A program made the position numbers and the translations under genes. The notes below the pieces were generated by a model that made no database searches, was not told where the DNA came from, and saw nothing but the letters and a program-made list of their open reading frames with translations. Positions 47,798 to 56,420 of a stretch of 64,000 nt of DNA are shown here, piece by piece (position 1 is the stretch's first letter; the number at the start of each line of letters is the position of its first letter). The stretch comes from CAZUAQ01 sp964618455. GTDB taxonomy: Bacteria; Planctomycetota; Phycisphaerae; UBA1845; PWPN01. Location: positions 100,633 to 164,632 of the forward strand of contig CAZUAQ010000005.1 in assembly GCA_964618455.1 (NCBI GenBank), in the 5' to 3' direction.

Positions 47798-48883
47798 TTA
47801 TGCACCCCGCCACCGGTGCCGTACGGCCGCAAAGACCGACAGCAGGATGCCCAACAGGCTGAGTGGAATCGCGAACAACCACACGCCTCGCGCCCATCCA
47901 AACAGCCAAGTTTCAGGCTGCCCACTGAGCAACAGATACGCCAGGTAGCACGCGAAGTAAAACAGCAGAAGCAGGCCTTCCCAGCGTGAGATGCGTCCTC
48001 CAGTGAAGACAATCGGCAGGCAGACGATGGCCACCGCCACCATGACCGGGACGTCGAATTGTAATGCGGGGGAATCCACGGGGATGCGGCCGGCCACGAT
48101 GGCCGACACGCCGAGGATGGCCAGGAGATTCATGATATTGCTCCCGACGATATTACCGACCGCGATATCGCGTTCACCACGGACCGACGCGATAGCCGAC
48201 GTGGCCAGTTCCGGGAGTGATGTGCCGATGGCCACGATCGTAAGGCCGATGACGCGATCGCTGACGCCGAGCCGCGTCGCCAGTTCAACGGCCCCGCCGA
48301 CGAAGAACTGCCCGCCGCCGACGAGCAGTCCCAGACCCAGCGCGACAAGGATGGCGGCAATGCCCACCTCGCCCCTGGCAGGGACGGGAGGATCCGGGGG
48401 AGCGGCTTTCACCACCTCAACGGGCATATCAGGTCGTGATCTGCCGATGCGGATGAGCATGCCTGTGTAGAGCACACATGCGAGTGTCAGTACACATCCT
48501 TCCCAGAGCATCAACGTACCGTCCGCCGTGAACACCCACGTCAGCAGCGATGCGACGATCATGATCGGTACGTCGAGGCGCACGAGCTGGGTTGAGACCA
48601 TCAGCGGGGCGATGGTGGCGGACAGGCCGAGAATCAGGAGCACGTTGCAAGTGTTGCTGCCCATCACGTTGCCCAGGGCGATGCCGGCCTGATCGCTGAA
48701 TGCCGCACGGACGCTCACCGCCATCTCCGGGGCGCTGGTCCCGAAGGCCACCACCGTCAGGCCGATCACCAGAGGCGACATGCCGAGAATGCGTGCCAGC
48801 CGGGATGCGCCTCGGACGAAGAACTCCGCGCCGAACAGAAGGAGCAGGAGGCCGATGACGAGTTGAGTCATGATCCAGAGCAT
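47798..48883 (-). CDS. Calcium/sodium antiporter (CaCA family, YrbG-like)
   Basis: The 361-residue inner-membrane protein has ten or eleven transmembrane helices in two inverted halves. Each half has the CaCA alpha-repeat: GTSAPEMAVSVRAA with GNVMGSNTCN, and GTSLPELATSAIAS with GNIVGSNIMN. The acidic residues in these repeats bind the ions. It probably exchanges Na+ for Ca2+. The start is ATG at 48883; an ATG four codons later is possible. It is followed at 22 bp by ubiA. Confidence 0.93.
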   Translation of the reverse strand: MLWIMTQLVIGLLLLLFGAEFFVRGASRLARILGMSPLVIGLTVVAFGTSAPEMAVSVRAAFSDQAGIALGNVMGSNTCNVLLILGLSATIAPLMVSTQLVRLDVPIMIVASLLTWVFTADGTLMLWEGCVLTLACVLYTGMLIRIGRSRPDMPVEVVKAAPPDPPVPARGEVGIAAILVALGLGLLVGGGQFFVGGAVELATRLGVSDRVIGLTIVAIGTSLPELATSAIASVRGERDIAVGNIVGSNIMNLLAILGVSAIVAGRIPVDSPALQFDVPVMVAVAIVCLPIVFTGGRISRWEGLLLLFYFACYLAYLLLSGQPETWLFGWARGVWLFAIPLSLLGILLSVFAAVRHRWRGA

Positions 48884-48985
48884 ATGGCTGAATACCTCTG
48901 AAAGTGCCTCTTGGGGCGCGTTGCTGATTGATCGGAGCGGACAATCAACTCGCCAATCGTGATGGTGCGACTATTGTGATTTCCT

Positions 48986-49276
48986 CTATGAAGAACGATT
49001 GTTGATCAGCTGTCTTGCCTGATTCTGCCATCCTTGAATTACTCCAGGCGCTCGTTCCCGTTTGCATTGAGGAAGTCCGTACTTCTGCAGCATTTCTGCC
49101 AGTTCATTGGGATCCGCTGCGATCAGTTTTGATATCGTGTCTATCTCAAGAGCATAAAGTGCATCGAGTGTTGCCTTGCCGATACCATCGATGTCCAACA
49201 AGGAAACGGATTCGTGCTCAGCCCATTCGTGAGTGCGAATGCGAAGTATCCAGTAATTGGACATCCTGTTGGCCAT
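48986..49276 (-). CDS. Small helix-hairpin-helix protein, DUF4332-like
   Basis: The protein has 96 residues. The segment LLDIDGIGKATLDALYALEI (about 26-45) is a helix-hairpin-helix motif with the GIG turn, as found in DNA-binding or DUF4332-like proteins. The rest is helical and charged. Its DNA is less GC-rich than the surroundings. It is not clearly part of an operon. Function unknown, possibly nucleic-acid binding. Confidence 0.6.
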   Translation of the reverse strand: MANRMSNYWILRIRTHEWAEHESVSLLDIDGIGKATLDALYALEIDTISKLIAADPNELAEMLQKYGLPQCKRERAPGVIQGWQNQARQLINNRSS

Positions 49277-49353
49277 GTATCACCACGTCTTTCGAGATCA
49301 GATTCATGGCTTACTATCTGCTGATATGTAAGGTATGAGTCCGATCAGAAAAG

Positions 49354-51417
49354 TCATTCATTCAGGCAGCGCTGCAGTATACCGAAATCGATCTGGTCGC
49401 CATCTCCATCACCATCGTAATCCTGATCCTCGCACCCGGGTGACATCGCGATGGCGGGGCCGTTCGCGCAGACGATGAAGTCGTCGAAATTTGACGGGCA
49501 TACACGGATCACGAGACGCACGCGTTCCGGATCGCGCGGAATGGTCAGATCGCGAATAAAGGTCACGCCCTCCGCTTCGGCAACCGTCGTTCCCCATTGG
49601 AGCGGGACGTCAGTTGCGGCGTCGCGCGTCATCCAGTGAACACCTTGTCCCTGGGCGGGCAGGAAAGCCTGGGGTTTGCGCGGCGCGAGACTGGCGGTTA
49701 ACTCGGGGACGGGGCAGTTGTCGATCGCGGCAGGCGAAAGGCCGGTGGCGTAGAGCGTGCACACCCAGCGGTCGGCGGTATCGACCAGGGTGGCGGTGTC
49801 CCACTCCAGGTAGCCGCCCCAGCTGCCATAAGGCTCGCCGTTGTCCGGATCTCCATCTCCCGGGTCCGGCTGCCGTCCGGGCAACTGCGGATCCAGGTCC
49901 ACGTCGAAAAAACCGGGATAGGAGGCGGATGCGCGGTATGTGTCCACAAGGTACTGACCGGTGGCACGAAGCGATTGAACCGGCGCAACCCATTGGGCGA
50001 TGTCCGGCCCGGGAAGCACGGGATCTTCAGTGACCCAATCGCCGATGACGTGTTCGCGCTCGTCCCAGGAGATCACGTAGCCGAGGGCGGAGCTGTTCAT
50101 TTCGTCGATCGCGGCACGCATGCCGGCATCCCAACTCGCCGACAGGCTTGTATCCCGTTTTCCGAAGTACGCCCGGGTCAGAGCTAAATCGCGCTGCGTG
50201 GGGGAGAGACGCATCGTGGGCTGATAGAGATCTGCCACGCCGATGGTGGTGGTGTTGGGTCCGATCAAAGGTGTCGGCAGGTTCTGATCGAGGCTTCCCA
50301 GGAGGGGATCCGGTTCGGACGAGGCGGCGTTCAAGTTGAACCCCGGGTTCTGTTCGACAACGGCGCAGAATCGCTCGGGCGATGTTCGGGTAATGTGTGA
50401 CGTCCCCCGCGCGCCGCCACTGTGGCCGATGACGGCGATCCGTTCCGGATCGATGACGTAAGGCGAATTGATCCCGCTCTCGAGCCAGTCGAGAATCCAG
50501 AAGACGCGTCTCTGCGTATAGTTCACGACCAGGGTTTCATCCGGAGGCTGTGTCCGTTCCATGTCATCGAACGGCTCCAGGTCTTCCACGTAGCCGACCC
50601 AGATCGTCGTGCGATTGACTAATTGAGATTCATCCTGGTAGAAAATTGAATCATCCGGAGCGACAACGATACCGTCAGTCAACTGCAATCCGAGACTGTC
50701 GTCACTCGTCGCGCCGGGAAGAAAGAGTTGATAGTTTCCGCCACCGCCATGCAGGGCGAGTACGCAGGCGAGCGGGCCCTGCGGAAGCGGCGTCAGGGGT
50801 TCACCTGTGGCGAAGACATGCGGCACGCCGTTGCGATTCGGGTTCGCCAGCACGGGGAAATCCGGTCGGTCATCGGTGTGGTCCGCTCGTCCCTCGACCC
50901 AGACGACCCAGGCATTGTAGGCATTGCCCTGTGACGTGACGCCGCTGAACTGGTGATGGGCGCGGATCGGTTCATTGACCGGATCGTAGTTGAAAGCCAC
51001 GGTATCGCTGTTGGCCGGAGCCACTGTTGTCGATCCTGATTCGACCACGGCGAAGAAGAGATTCCCGGCCGCACGCGGCGTGTAGACGAACACCCCCTCG
51101 TCAACAGCAAGCGTGTAGGTGTTTCCGCCGCCTGTGGGCACCGTGAGCCGTGATCCGGGCTGAAGGTTGTCCAGCCTTCCGCCGGTGTATTCCGGATAGA
51201 AGAGTCGTCCGACGCCGTTCATCAGCGTCGTATCCACTTGAGGAGCGGGAGAGGCGTAAATCTCCACCGTGTCGGTAAGGTCGGTCGGCGGAGCGGGAAA
51301 CTGCCAGACGACGAAGACCTGGCCCTCGGCATACCACGTCCGGACATTGAAGGGCTGGGCAGATGCCGCCGTGGACAATGCCAGGACGAAAAGGAAAGCC
51401 ACAATGGATACTCGCAT
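49354..51417 (-). CDS. Secreted alpha/beta hydrolase with C-terminal dockerin-like tail
   Basis: The 687-residue protein has a signal peptide (MRVSIVAFLFVLALSTAASA). After a beta-rich N-terminal domain comes an alpha/beta-hydrolase domain with LALHGGGGN (oxyanion region) and the nucleophile motif IGHSGGARG. PHB depolymerase- or esterase-like enzymes have this arrangement. The C-terminus, DYDGDGDGDQIDFGILQRC, looks like a single EF-hand-like dockerin half repeat and may bind calcium. The ATG at 51417 has GGGAAAGAG upstream. It is divergent from the Gfo/Idh/MocA gene. The substrate is unknown. Confidence 0.75.
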   Translation of the reverse strand: MRVSIVAFLFVLALSTAASAQPFNVRTWYAEGQVFVVWQFPAPPTDLTDTVEIYASPAPQVDTTLMNGVGRLFYPEYTGGRLDNLQPGSRLTVPTGGGNTYTLAVDEGVFVYTPRAAGNLFFAVVESGSTTVAPANSDTVAFNYDPVNEPIRAHHQFSGVTSQGNAYNAWVVWVEGRADHTDDRPDFPVLANPNRNGVPHVFATGEPLTPLPQGPLACVLALHGGGGNYQLFLPGATSDDSLGLQLTDGIVVAPDDSIFYQDESQLVNRTTIWVGYVEDLEPFDDMERTQPPDETLVVNYTQRRVFWILDWLESGINSPYVIDPERIAVIGHSGGARGTSHITRTSPERFCAVVEQNPGFNLNAASSEPDPLLGSLDQNLPTPLIGPNTTTIGVADLYQPTMRLSPTQRDLALTRAYFGKRDTSLSASWDAGMRAAIDEMNSSALGYVISWDEREHVIGDWVTEDPVLPGPDIAQWVAPVQSLRATGQYLVDTYRASASYPGFFDVDLDPQLPGRQPDPGDGDPDNGEPYGSWGGYLEWDTATLVDTADRWVCTLYATGLSPAAIDNCPVPELTASLAPRKPQAFLPAQGQGVHWMTRDAATDVPLQWGTTVAEAEGVTFIRDLTIPRDPERVRLVIRVCPSNFDDFIVCANGPAIAMSPGCEDQDYDGDGDGDQIDFGILQRCLNE

Positions 51418-51457
51418 AACGCTCTTTCCCGAATCGGGTGAATGTTGGTATCGCAAC

Positions 51458-51486
51458 TTGACAGGCAGCTATCAACATCATCGAAT
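51458..51486 (+). promoter_or_regulatory. Possible promoter of the Gfo/Idh/MocA gene
   Basis: A perfect TTGACA (51458-51463) is followed after 17 bp by TCGAAT (51481-51486), a 4/6 match to the -10 box. Transcription would start near 51493, about 56 nt before the ATG at 51549. Confidence 0.5.
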
Positions 51487-51548
51487 AATGGATCCACAGA
51501 ATCAATCCGGCTCGCGCGAGATAAATCCGCGCCCATTGGAGAATCCGC

Positions 51549-52823
51549 ATGTCTGCTGAACACCCACAATCGCCAAGCCGTCGCCAATTCTTGAAAACCG
51601 GTGCTGCCGCGGGGGCCTTGAGCGCACTCACGTCGACCGGCTCGGCCCGAAGCTTCACCGCCAACGAAACCATCCGCATCGGTCTGGTCGGACTCGGAGC
51701 GCGGGGAAGCTGGCATATCGAGTGGGTGAATCGCGTTCGGCGGAAGCAGCCGGCAGAGATCGTGGCGGCGTGCGACATCTGGAAGCGAAATCGTGAGCGC
51801 GGCGTCGGCATGATCACCGAGAAGTATGGGAAAGCCCCAACCGTCGCCCCCGACTATCGCAAGCTACTGGACGACAAGAGCCTCGACGCGGTGATCCTGG
51901 CGACGCCGGACCATCAGCACTGCGGGCAACTCATCGACGCGGTTCGGGCCGAGAAGGACGTCTATGTCGAGAAGCCGATCGCCTACACGCTGGAAGAGCT
52001 GAACGAGGCGTACGATGCCGTCACGGCATCGCAGCAGATCGTCCAGCACGGGACGCAGGGGCGGAGCGATCGAGGGGCGGCGTCGGCGCGCGATTTCATC
52101 CAGGGCGGCAAGCTCGGCAAGCTGTTGCGCGTGGAGGAATCGCGGAGCTTCTACGTGCCCTACTGGAACGGTTATGCCGTCGACATCAAGCCCGAGGATA
52201 CGGATTGGAAGGCGTTTCTTTACAACCAGCCGGATCGGCCGTTCGACGCGGATGTCCACTCGGCGTGGATGGGGTATCGCCCGTTCTCGAACGGGACAAT
52301 CGGCGGCTGGATGAGTCACTTCAGCGATCTGATCCACTACGTGACGGGCTGCGGGTTCCCGAAGTACGGGGTAGCCCATGGCGGCATCTTCGCGCCGACG
52401 TCCATCCCGCCGCGCGACGTTCCCGATACCGTCACCGCCATTCTCGAATATGAGGAAGGCTTCACGACGAGTTACACCACGCACTTCGGCAACGGGGCCA
52501 ATGACTACATCCTCTGGTTCGGCCAGAAGGGCACGATGAAGACCGGGGCGCCGGACGGGTGGCCCAACGGGATCGCGCCGGTCATCACCGGGGAAGGCAG
52601 CGACGCCCCGGACAAGATCGAAGGGGAGATCGTCCTTGAGAACAAGGCACGGGCGGTGCACATGCTCGACTGGCTGCAATGCATCGTCTCACGCAAGGCG
52701 CCGAACGCGGACATGGAAGCGGGTTACAAGCACGGCGTGGCCGTGATTCTCGCCGACCTCGCCCAGCGTCAAGGTTGCAAAATGATGTTCAACGCCAAGA
52801 AGCGCGAGATCCGCAAGGCCTGA
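51549..52823 (+). CDS. Tat-exported Gfo/Idh/MocA-family oxidoreductase
   Basis: The 424-residue protein has a twin-arginine signal (SRRQFLKTGAAAGALSAL), so it folds with its cofactor in the cytoplasm before export. The Rossmann motif IRIGLVGLGARGSWH binds NAD(P). The catalytic-lysine motif EKPIA is present (KDVYVEKPIAYTLEE). Such exported oxidoreductases are numerous in Planctomycetota and may act on sugars or polyols. GGAG lies seven bases before the ATG. It is convergent with the sigma-54 activator. Confidence 0.92.
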   Translation: MSAEHPQSPSRRQFLKTGAAAGALSALTSTGSARSFTANETIRIGLVGLGARGSWHIEWVNRVRRKQPAEIVAACDIWKRNRERGVGMITEKYGKAPTVAPDYRKLLDDKSLDAVILATPDHQHCGQLIDAVRAEKDVYVEKPIAYTLEELNEAYDAVTASQQIVQHGTQGRSDRGAASARDFIQGGKLGKLLRVEESRSFYVPYWNGYAVDIKPEDTDWKAFLYNQPDRPFDADVHSAWMGYRPFSNGTIGGWMSHFSDLIHYVTGCGFPKYGVAHGGIFAPTSIPPRDVPDTVTAILEYEEGFTTSYTTHFGNGANDYILWFGQKGTMKTGAPDGWPNGIAPVITGEGSDAPDKIEGEIVLENKARAVHMLDWLQCIVSRKAPNADMEAGYKHGVAVILADLAQRQGCKMMFNAKKREIRKA

Positions 52824-52831
52824 ATCCCAAC

Positions 52832-52938
52832 AAATCCGCGGATGAAGGCAGATCAAGGCGGATAGTGAAAACATGCAGGGTACACCCTCTCCACGAGAGG
52901 CTTTCCATCTGTGCTCATCAGCGTTCATCTTCGGTTAC
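52832..52938. repeat. Imperfect inverted repeat in a convergent intergenic gap
   Basis: The left arm (about 52836-52863) and the inverted right arm (52905-52935) share the pattern CCG-N2-GATGAA-N-GC-N-GAT-N-A. A perfect hairpin CCTCTC-CAC-GAGAGG (52886-52900) lies in the centre. The arms have an internal near-12-base period. Repeats of this GATGAA-N-GC-N-GAT type are known in many environmental bacterial genomes. It lies between two convergent genes and may help terminate transcription. Confidence 0.55.
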
Positions 52939-52954
52939 GAAATGCAGGGAAGTG

Positions 52955-54457
52955 TCAGTCCGGCTTCGTGATCTCGTACTTCTTGATGCGGTAGCGGAGG
53001 TTATCGCGGGAGATGCCGAGGGTCTTGGCGGCACGCGTCTGGTTCCAGGCGTTATCCTTGAGGGCCTTGATGATGAGCGCCTTCTCGTAGCCCCAGAGGC
53101 TGGAATCGGTTTTCTCCTGCGGCTGATCCTGGGCGTCGCCGGCAATGTCTCGCGGGAGTTGGCGGGCCGTCAGCGATTCGCCGTCGGAGAGAAGCACCGC
53201 CCGCTCCACGATGTTCTGCAACTCGCGGATGTTTCCGGGCCAGTCGTAACTGGTGAGCATCGCCATGGCTTCGTCGGTGATCTTCGGCGCGGGGACGTTC
53301 ATCTGCCGGGCGGAAATCTGCGCAAAGTGCTCGATCAGCAGGGGGATGTCCTCGCGGCGTTCACGCAGCGGGGGCGTATTGATCGGGAACACGTTCAGCC
53401 GGTAGTACAGATCCTCTCGGAAGTCCCCATTGTCGATGGCCTCCTTGAGATCCCGGTTGGTGGCGGCGATGATGCGTACGTCGCACGCCACGGTCTGCGT
53501 TCCGCCGACACGTACGAACTCCTTCTCCTGCAGGACCCGAAGCAGTTTCACCTGCGTCGAGTGGCTGATGTCCCCGATCTCATCGAGGAAGAGCGTTCCG
53601 CCGCTGGCCAGTTCGAATCGGCCGATCTTTTGCGCCGACGCGCCGGTGAAAGCGCCCTTTTCATGGCCGAAGAGTTCACTCTCGAGGAGTGTTTCCGGCA
53701 GCGCTGCGCAGTTGATGGCGATGAAAGGCTTGCTGTTACGTGGCGAATTTCCGTGAATGTGGCGGCTGATGAGTTCCTTGCCCGTACCCGTCTCTCCAAG
53801 CAGCAGGACGGTGGCGTTACTGCCCGCCACCCGCGCACAAAGTTCGAGTGTCTGCTTCAGGGCGGAGGAGTGGCCGATGATCGGCGTGGAGGTCGCCTGA
53901 GTTGCAAGCAGGCCGCGATTTTCCATCTTCAGTCGCTCGTGGGCCTGGGCGTTCATGGCACCGCTGGCCGCGAGATTGGCGAAGACCTGGATGAGTTCGA
54001 GATCGCCGCGGGAAAAGTTGTGCTCGCCAAGCTTGTTGAGCACCTCGACGACGCCGATGACTTTGTCCTTGGTCACGAGGGGCGCCGCCACCATCCCGCG
54101 TGTCGTGAAGCTGGATTTATCGTCGATCCCCTTGAAGAAGTTGGGATCCCCCTGGGCATCCACGACCAGGACCGGCTTGCCCGTACGGGACACCTTGCCG
54201 GCGATGCCCAGGTCGGCGTCGAACTCTTCGTTGAGGAGGAAATCGCCACGGTCGCCGGTGGCGGCCTTGAAGATGAGCTTCTTGCGATCATGATCGAGCA
54301 GCAGGACAGAAGCGGCCTCGGCCTTCATCACCGCCGCCGCCATGCTCGCGATGGACTGCAACGTGCGCTGGAGATCGAGTGAACTGTTGATTGTCCCGGA
54401 AGCTTCGACGAGTGCCGAGAGCGTCTCGTTCGGTAATCCGTCAGGGTCGATGGGCAT
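52955..54457 (-). CDS. Sigma-54-dependent transcriptional activator with GAF domain
   Basis: The 500-residue protein has an N-terminal GAF domain (about 25-170) that may sense a ligand or redox state. The central AAA+ domain has Walker A GETGTGKE, the sigma-54 contact motif GAFTGA and Walker B TLFLDEIGD. The C-terminal Fis-type helix-turn-helix ends in RAAKTLGISRDNLRYRIKKY. It remodels closed complexes of sigma-54 RNA polymerase. The ATG at 54457 is chosen by homology. No receiver domain is present. It is divergent from the ECF-type sigma factor, and its targets are unknown. Confidence 0.94.
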   Translation of the reverse strand: MPIDPDGLPNETLSALVEASGTINSSLDLQRTLQSIASMAAAVMKAEAASVLLLDHDRKKLIFKAATGDRGDFLLNEEFDADLGIAGKVSRTGKPVLVVDAQGDPNFFKGIDDKSSFTTRGMVAAPLVTKDKVIGVVEVLNKLGEHNFSRGDLELIQVFANLAASGAMNAQAHERLKMENRGLLATQATSTPIIGHSSALKQTLELCARVAGSNATVLLLGETGTGKELISRHIHGNSPRNSKPFIAINCAALPETLLESELFGHEKGAFTGASAQKIGRFELASGGTLFLDEIGDISHSTQVKLLRVLQEKEFVRVGGTQTVACDVRIIAATNRDLKEAIDNGDFREDLYYRLNVFPINTPPLRERREDIPLLIEHFAQISARQMNVPAPKITDEAMAMLTSYDWPGNIRELQNIVERAVLLSDGESLTARQLPRDIAGDAQDQPQEKTDSSLWGYEKALIIKALKDNAWNQTRAAKTLGISRDNLRYRIKKYEITKPD

Positions 54458-54626
54458 GGGCAAGCATCCTCGGCACCCGTCTCTCAAGGTGTGGAGAGAA
54501 TCCAGGCGCATTCCTGATCAGCGGTTGACGTGCAACCGGCGCGATTATCGGTACCTCGTGCGGGCTCGGCTCGATTCAAGTCCCGCTCCAAACTAAGGTT
54601 ACGCGTAGGTCACTGTCAAGAATGAT

Positions 54627-54654
54627 TTGACCCGGGGCCGTGTCGGGCTATCAT
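54627..54654 (+). promoter_or_regulatory. Possible promoter of the sigma-factor gene
   Basis: TTGACC (54627-54632) and TATCAT (54649-54654) are each 5/6 matches, with a 16-bp spacer. Transcription would start near 54661, after an in-frame ATG at 54653. This supports the GTG at 54719 as the start. Confidence 0.45.
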
Positions 54655-54718
54655 GTGCCCACGAAGGGCGCTGTCCGGCGAACCGATTCAGCTCACGGTC
54701 GTACAAACGAGTGGAAGC

Positions 54719-55312
54719 GTGAATACCGTAAGGGACGAAGAACTGCTGGCGGAGTTTCTGGCGGGGCAGGTGGAGAGTTACGAACTCCTGGTCCGCCGGC
54801 ACAGCACGGAGTTGTACCGGTTCCTGGCGCGATTCACGGGCAGCACGACCGCTGCCGAGGACCTGGTTCAGGATGCGTTCCTGCAGGTGTTCCTTTCCGC
54901 GGAGAGTTTCGACCGATCCCGGCGGTTCAAGCCGTGGTTGTTCACCATCGCCGCCAACAAGGCGAGGGACTGGATGCGGAGTCGAGGCCGACGCCCGGAA
55001 GTCCCCCTGGACGCGCACGTCGGATCGGGCGAAGACGAAGGACAGCGTTATCTGGACTTCCTCGCGGATGCGGAGGCTAACCCCGCCGCGTCCCTGGAGG
55101 AGGACGAGGACCGGGAACTCGTGCGGAGCGTTCTGGGCACCATGCCGGAGCATCTGCGGGAGGTGCTGATTCTCGGGTACTACCATCGGCTGCCGTACAA
55201 GACGATTGCCGAGGTGCTCGAGATTCCGCTGGGAACGGTGAAGAGTCGATTACATGCCGCCGTGGGGCATTTCGGTAAAGCTTACCGCGCGGCGACACGT
55301 GAGCAGGTTTGA
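54719..55312 (+). CDS. RNA polymerase sigma factor, ECF (sigma-70 family)
   Basis: The protein has 197 residues. Region 2 is clear (AAEDLVQDAFLQVFLSAESF, then FKPWLFTIAANKARDWMRSR). Region 4 ends in PYKTIAEVLEIPLGTVKSRLH, which would bind the -35 element. The start is uncertain: GTG at 54719 is favoured because a promoter-like sequence overlaps the alternative ATG at 54653. A region between 2 and 4 is longer than usual and acidic. The gene is followed 46 bp later by an anti-sigma-like gene, as in many ECF systems. Confidence 0.9.
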   Translation: MNTVRDEELLAEFLAGQVESYELLVRRHSTELYRFLARFTGSTTAAEDLVQDAFLQVFLSAESFDRSRRFKPWLFTIAANKARDWMRSRGRRPEVPLDAHVGSGEDEGQRYLDFLADAEANPAASLEEDEDRELVRSVLGTMPEHLREVLILGYYHRLPYKTIAEVLEIPLGTVKSRLHAAVGHFGKAYRAATREQV

Positions 55313-55358
55313 TTTTCAGGCACTCTAGGTTTCAGGTATCGGCCTGACAGGGAGTACG

Positions 55359-56393
55359 ATGAGTCACGAAGGACGGGAGACGGACAATCTGTACCGGCTG
55401 ATCGATCTGCACCTCGAGCAGATGGAGCCCGAGGAGTCCCAGCAGTTTCGGTCGGAGATCGAGTTCTCGGCGGAACTCACCTCCAAGAGCAAAGCGGTCC
55501 GGGAGGTGTTCCACACGCTGGATCACTACGAGGTGGAAGAACCGCCCCCTGATCTTTCCGATCGCATCCTCGGTTATGTGGATCAGCAGACGGCGACACT
55601 GCCGTTCCGCGAGCCGCGTTCGGCGGTACCGGCCGGTGCCGCGCACGACATGGCTGCCATCCCCGTGCTGTCACTGCGCGAGCTGATCGCCATTGCCGCC
55701 TGCATCACGCTCTTCGTCGGGATTTTCGTTCCCGGCTACTACAAGGTGCAGAATCTCAACGCGCGCCATACGTGCCAGAAGAATCTGGCCTCGATCCTGG
55801 GAGGCACCGTCGCCTACGCCGAGGAGAACAAGGGCTACCTGCCCCAACTCGCGTATGTCAACGGGGGATCGTGGCTGCGTACCAGGACCCCGAACGTCTT
55901 GCGCGTCTCCAATACGGCGCCGATGTACCTCCTGCTCCGGGACGGTCACGTGAAATCGGCACGCGTGTTCATCTGCCCGTCGGCATTGGCCGCTGAGACC
56001 GCGCGTCCGATGCGGGCGAAGGATTACTCGGAGTTCGATGATTTCGCCGAGCCGGTGAATGTCACGTACAGTTTTCAGTACATGAACGAGCCGAAGGGCC
56101 GGCCGCTGGAGGACATGGATCCGCGGATGGTCCTGGTGGCGGATCGCAATCCCCTCTTCGCGGGCAAGACCCCGATTCGGACGACCTCTCCCCAGGGAGA
56201 GACATTTCTCAACTCGCCTTTACACGAAAACGGCGCCGGCCAGAACGTGGTGTTTCTCAACGGCCAACGGGCATGGACGACGCGGCCCGACGTCGGCGTG
56301 GACGGGGATGATATCTACCGTACCGGTGACCTTCTGCGTTACACCGGCACGGAGCGCCCGCAGTCCGAAACGGACAATCTGCTCGTGCCGTGA
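55359..56393 (+). CDS. Anti-sigma-like protein with a pseudopilin-like membrane and exported segment
   Basis: The protein has 344 residues. The N-terminal 100 residues are cytoplasmic and resemble anti-sigma domains by position and by the helical D-x-x-L-E pattern, but no zinc ligands are seen. A transmembrane helix at about 107-128 begins LSLRELIAIAACITLFVGIF. It continues into KVQNLNARHTCQKNLASILG and YAEENKGYLP, which closely follow planctomycete pseudopilins. A C-terminal HENGAGQNVVFLNGQ motif recalls the H-x9-DG motif of such pilins. It is probably the anti-sigma partner of the preceding gene, with AGGGAG five bases upstream of the ATG. The chimera is unusual, and the anti-sigma role is inferred from synteny. 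Confidence 0.7.
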   Translation: MSHEGRETDNLYRLIDLHLEQMEPEESQQFRSEIEFSAELTSKSKAVREVFHTLDHYEVEEPPPDLSDRILGYVDQQTATLPFREPRSAVPAGAAHDMAAIPVLSLRELIAIAACITLFVGIFVPGYYKVQNLNARHTCQKNLASILGGTVAYAEENKGYLPQLAYVNGGSWLRTRTPNVLRVSNTAPMYLLLRDGHVKSARVFICPSALAAETARPMRAKDYSEFDDFAEPVNVTYSFQYMNEPKGRPLEDMDPRMVLVADRNPLFAGKTPIRTTSPQGETFLNSPLHENGAGQNVVFLNGQRAWTTRPDVGVDGDDIYRTGDLLRYTGTERPQSETDNLLVP

Positions 56394-56420
56394 GCGGCGC
56401 ACCCCGTATTCGTTCATTCG

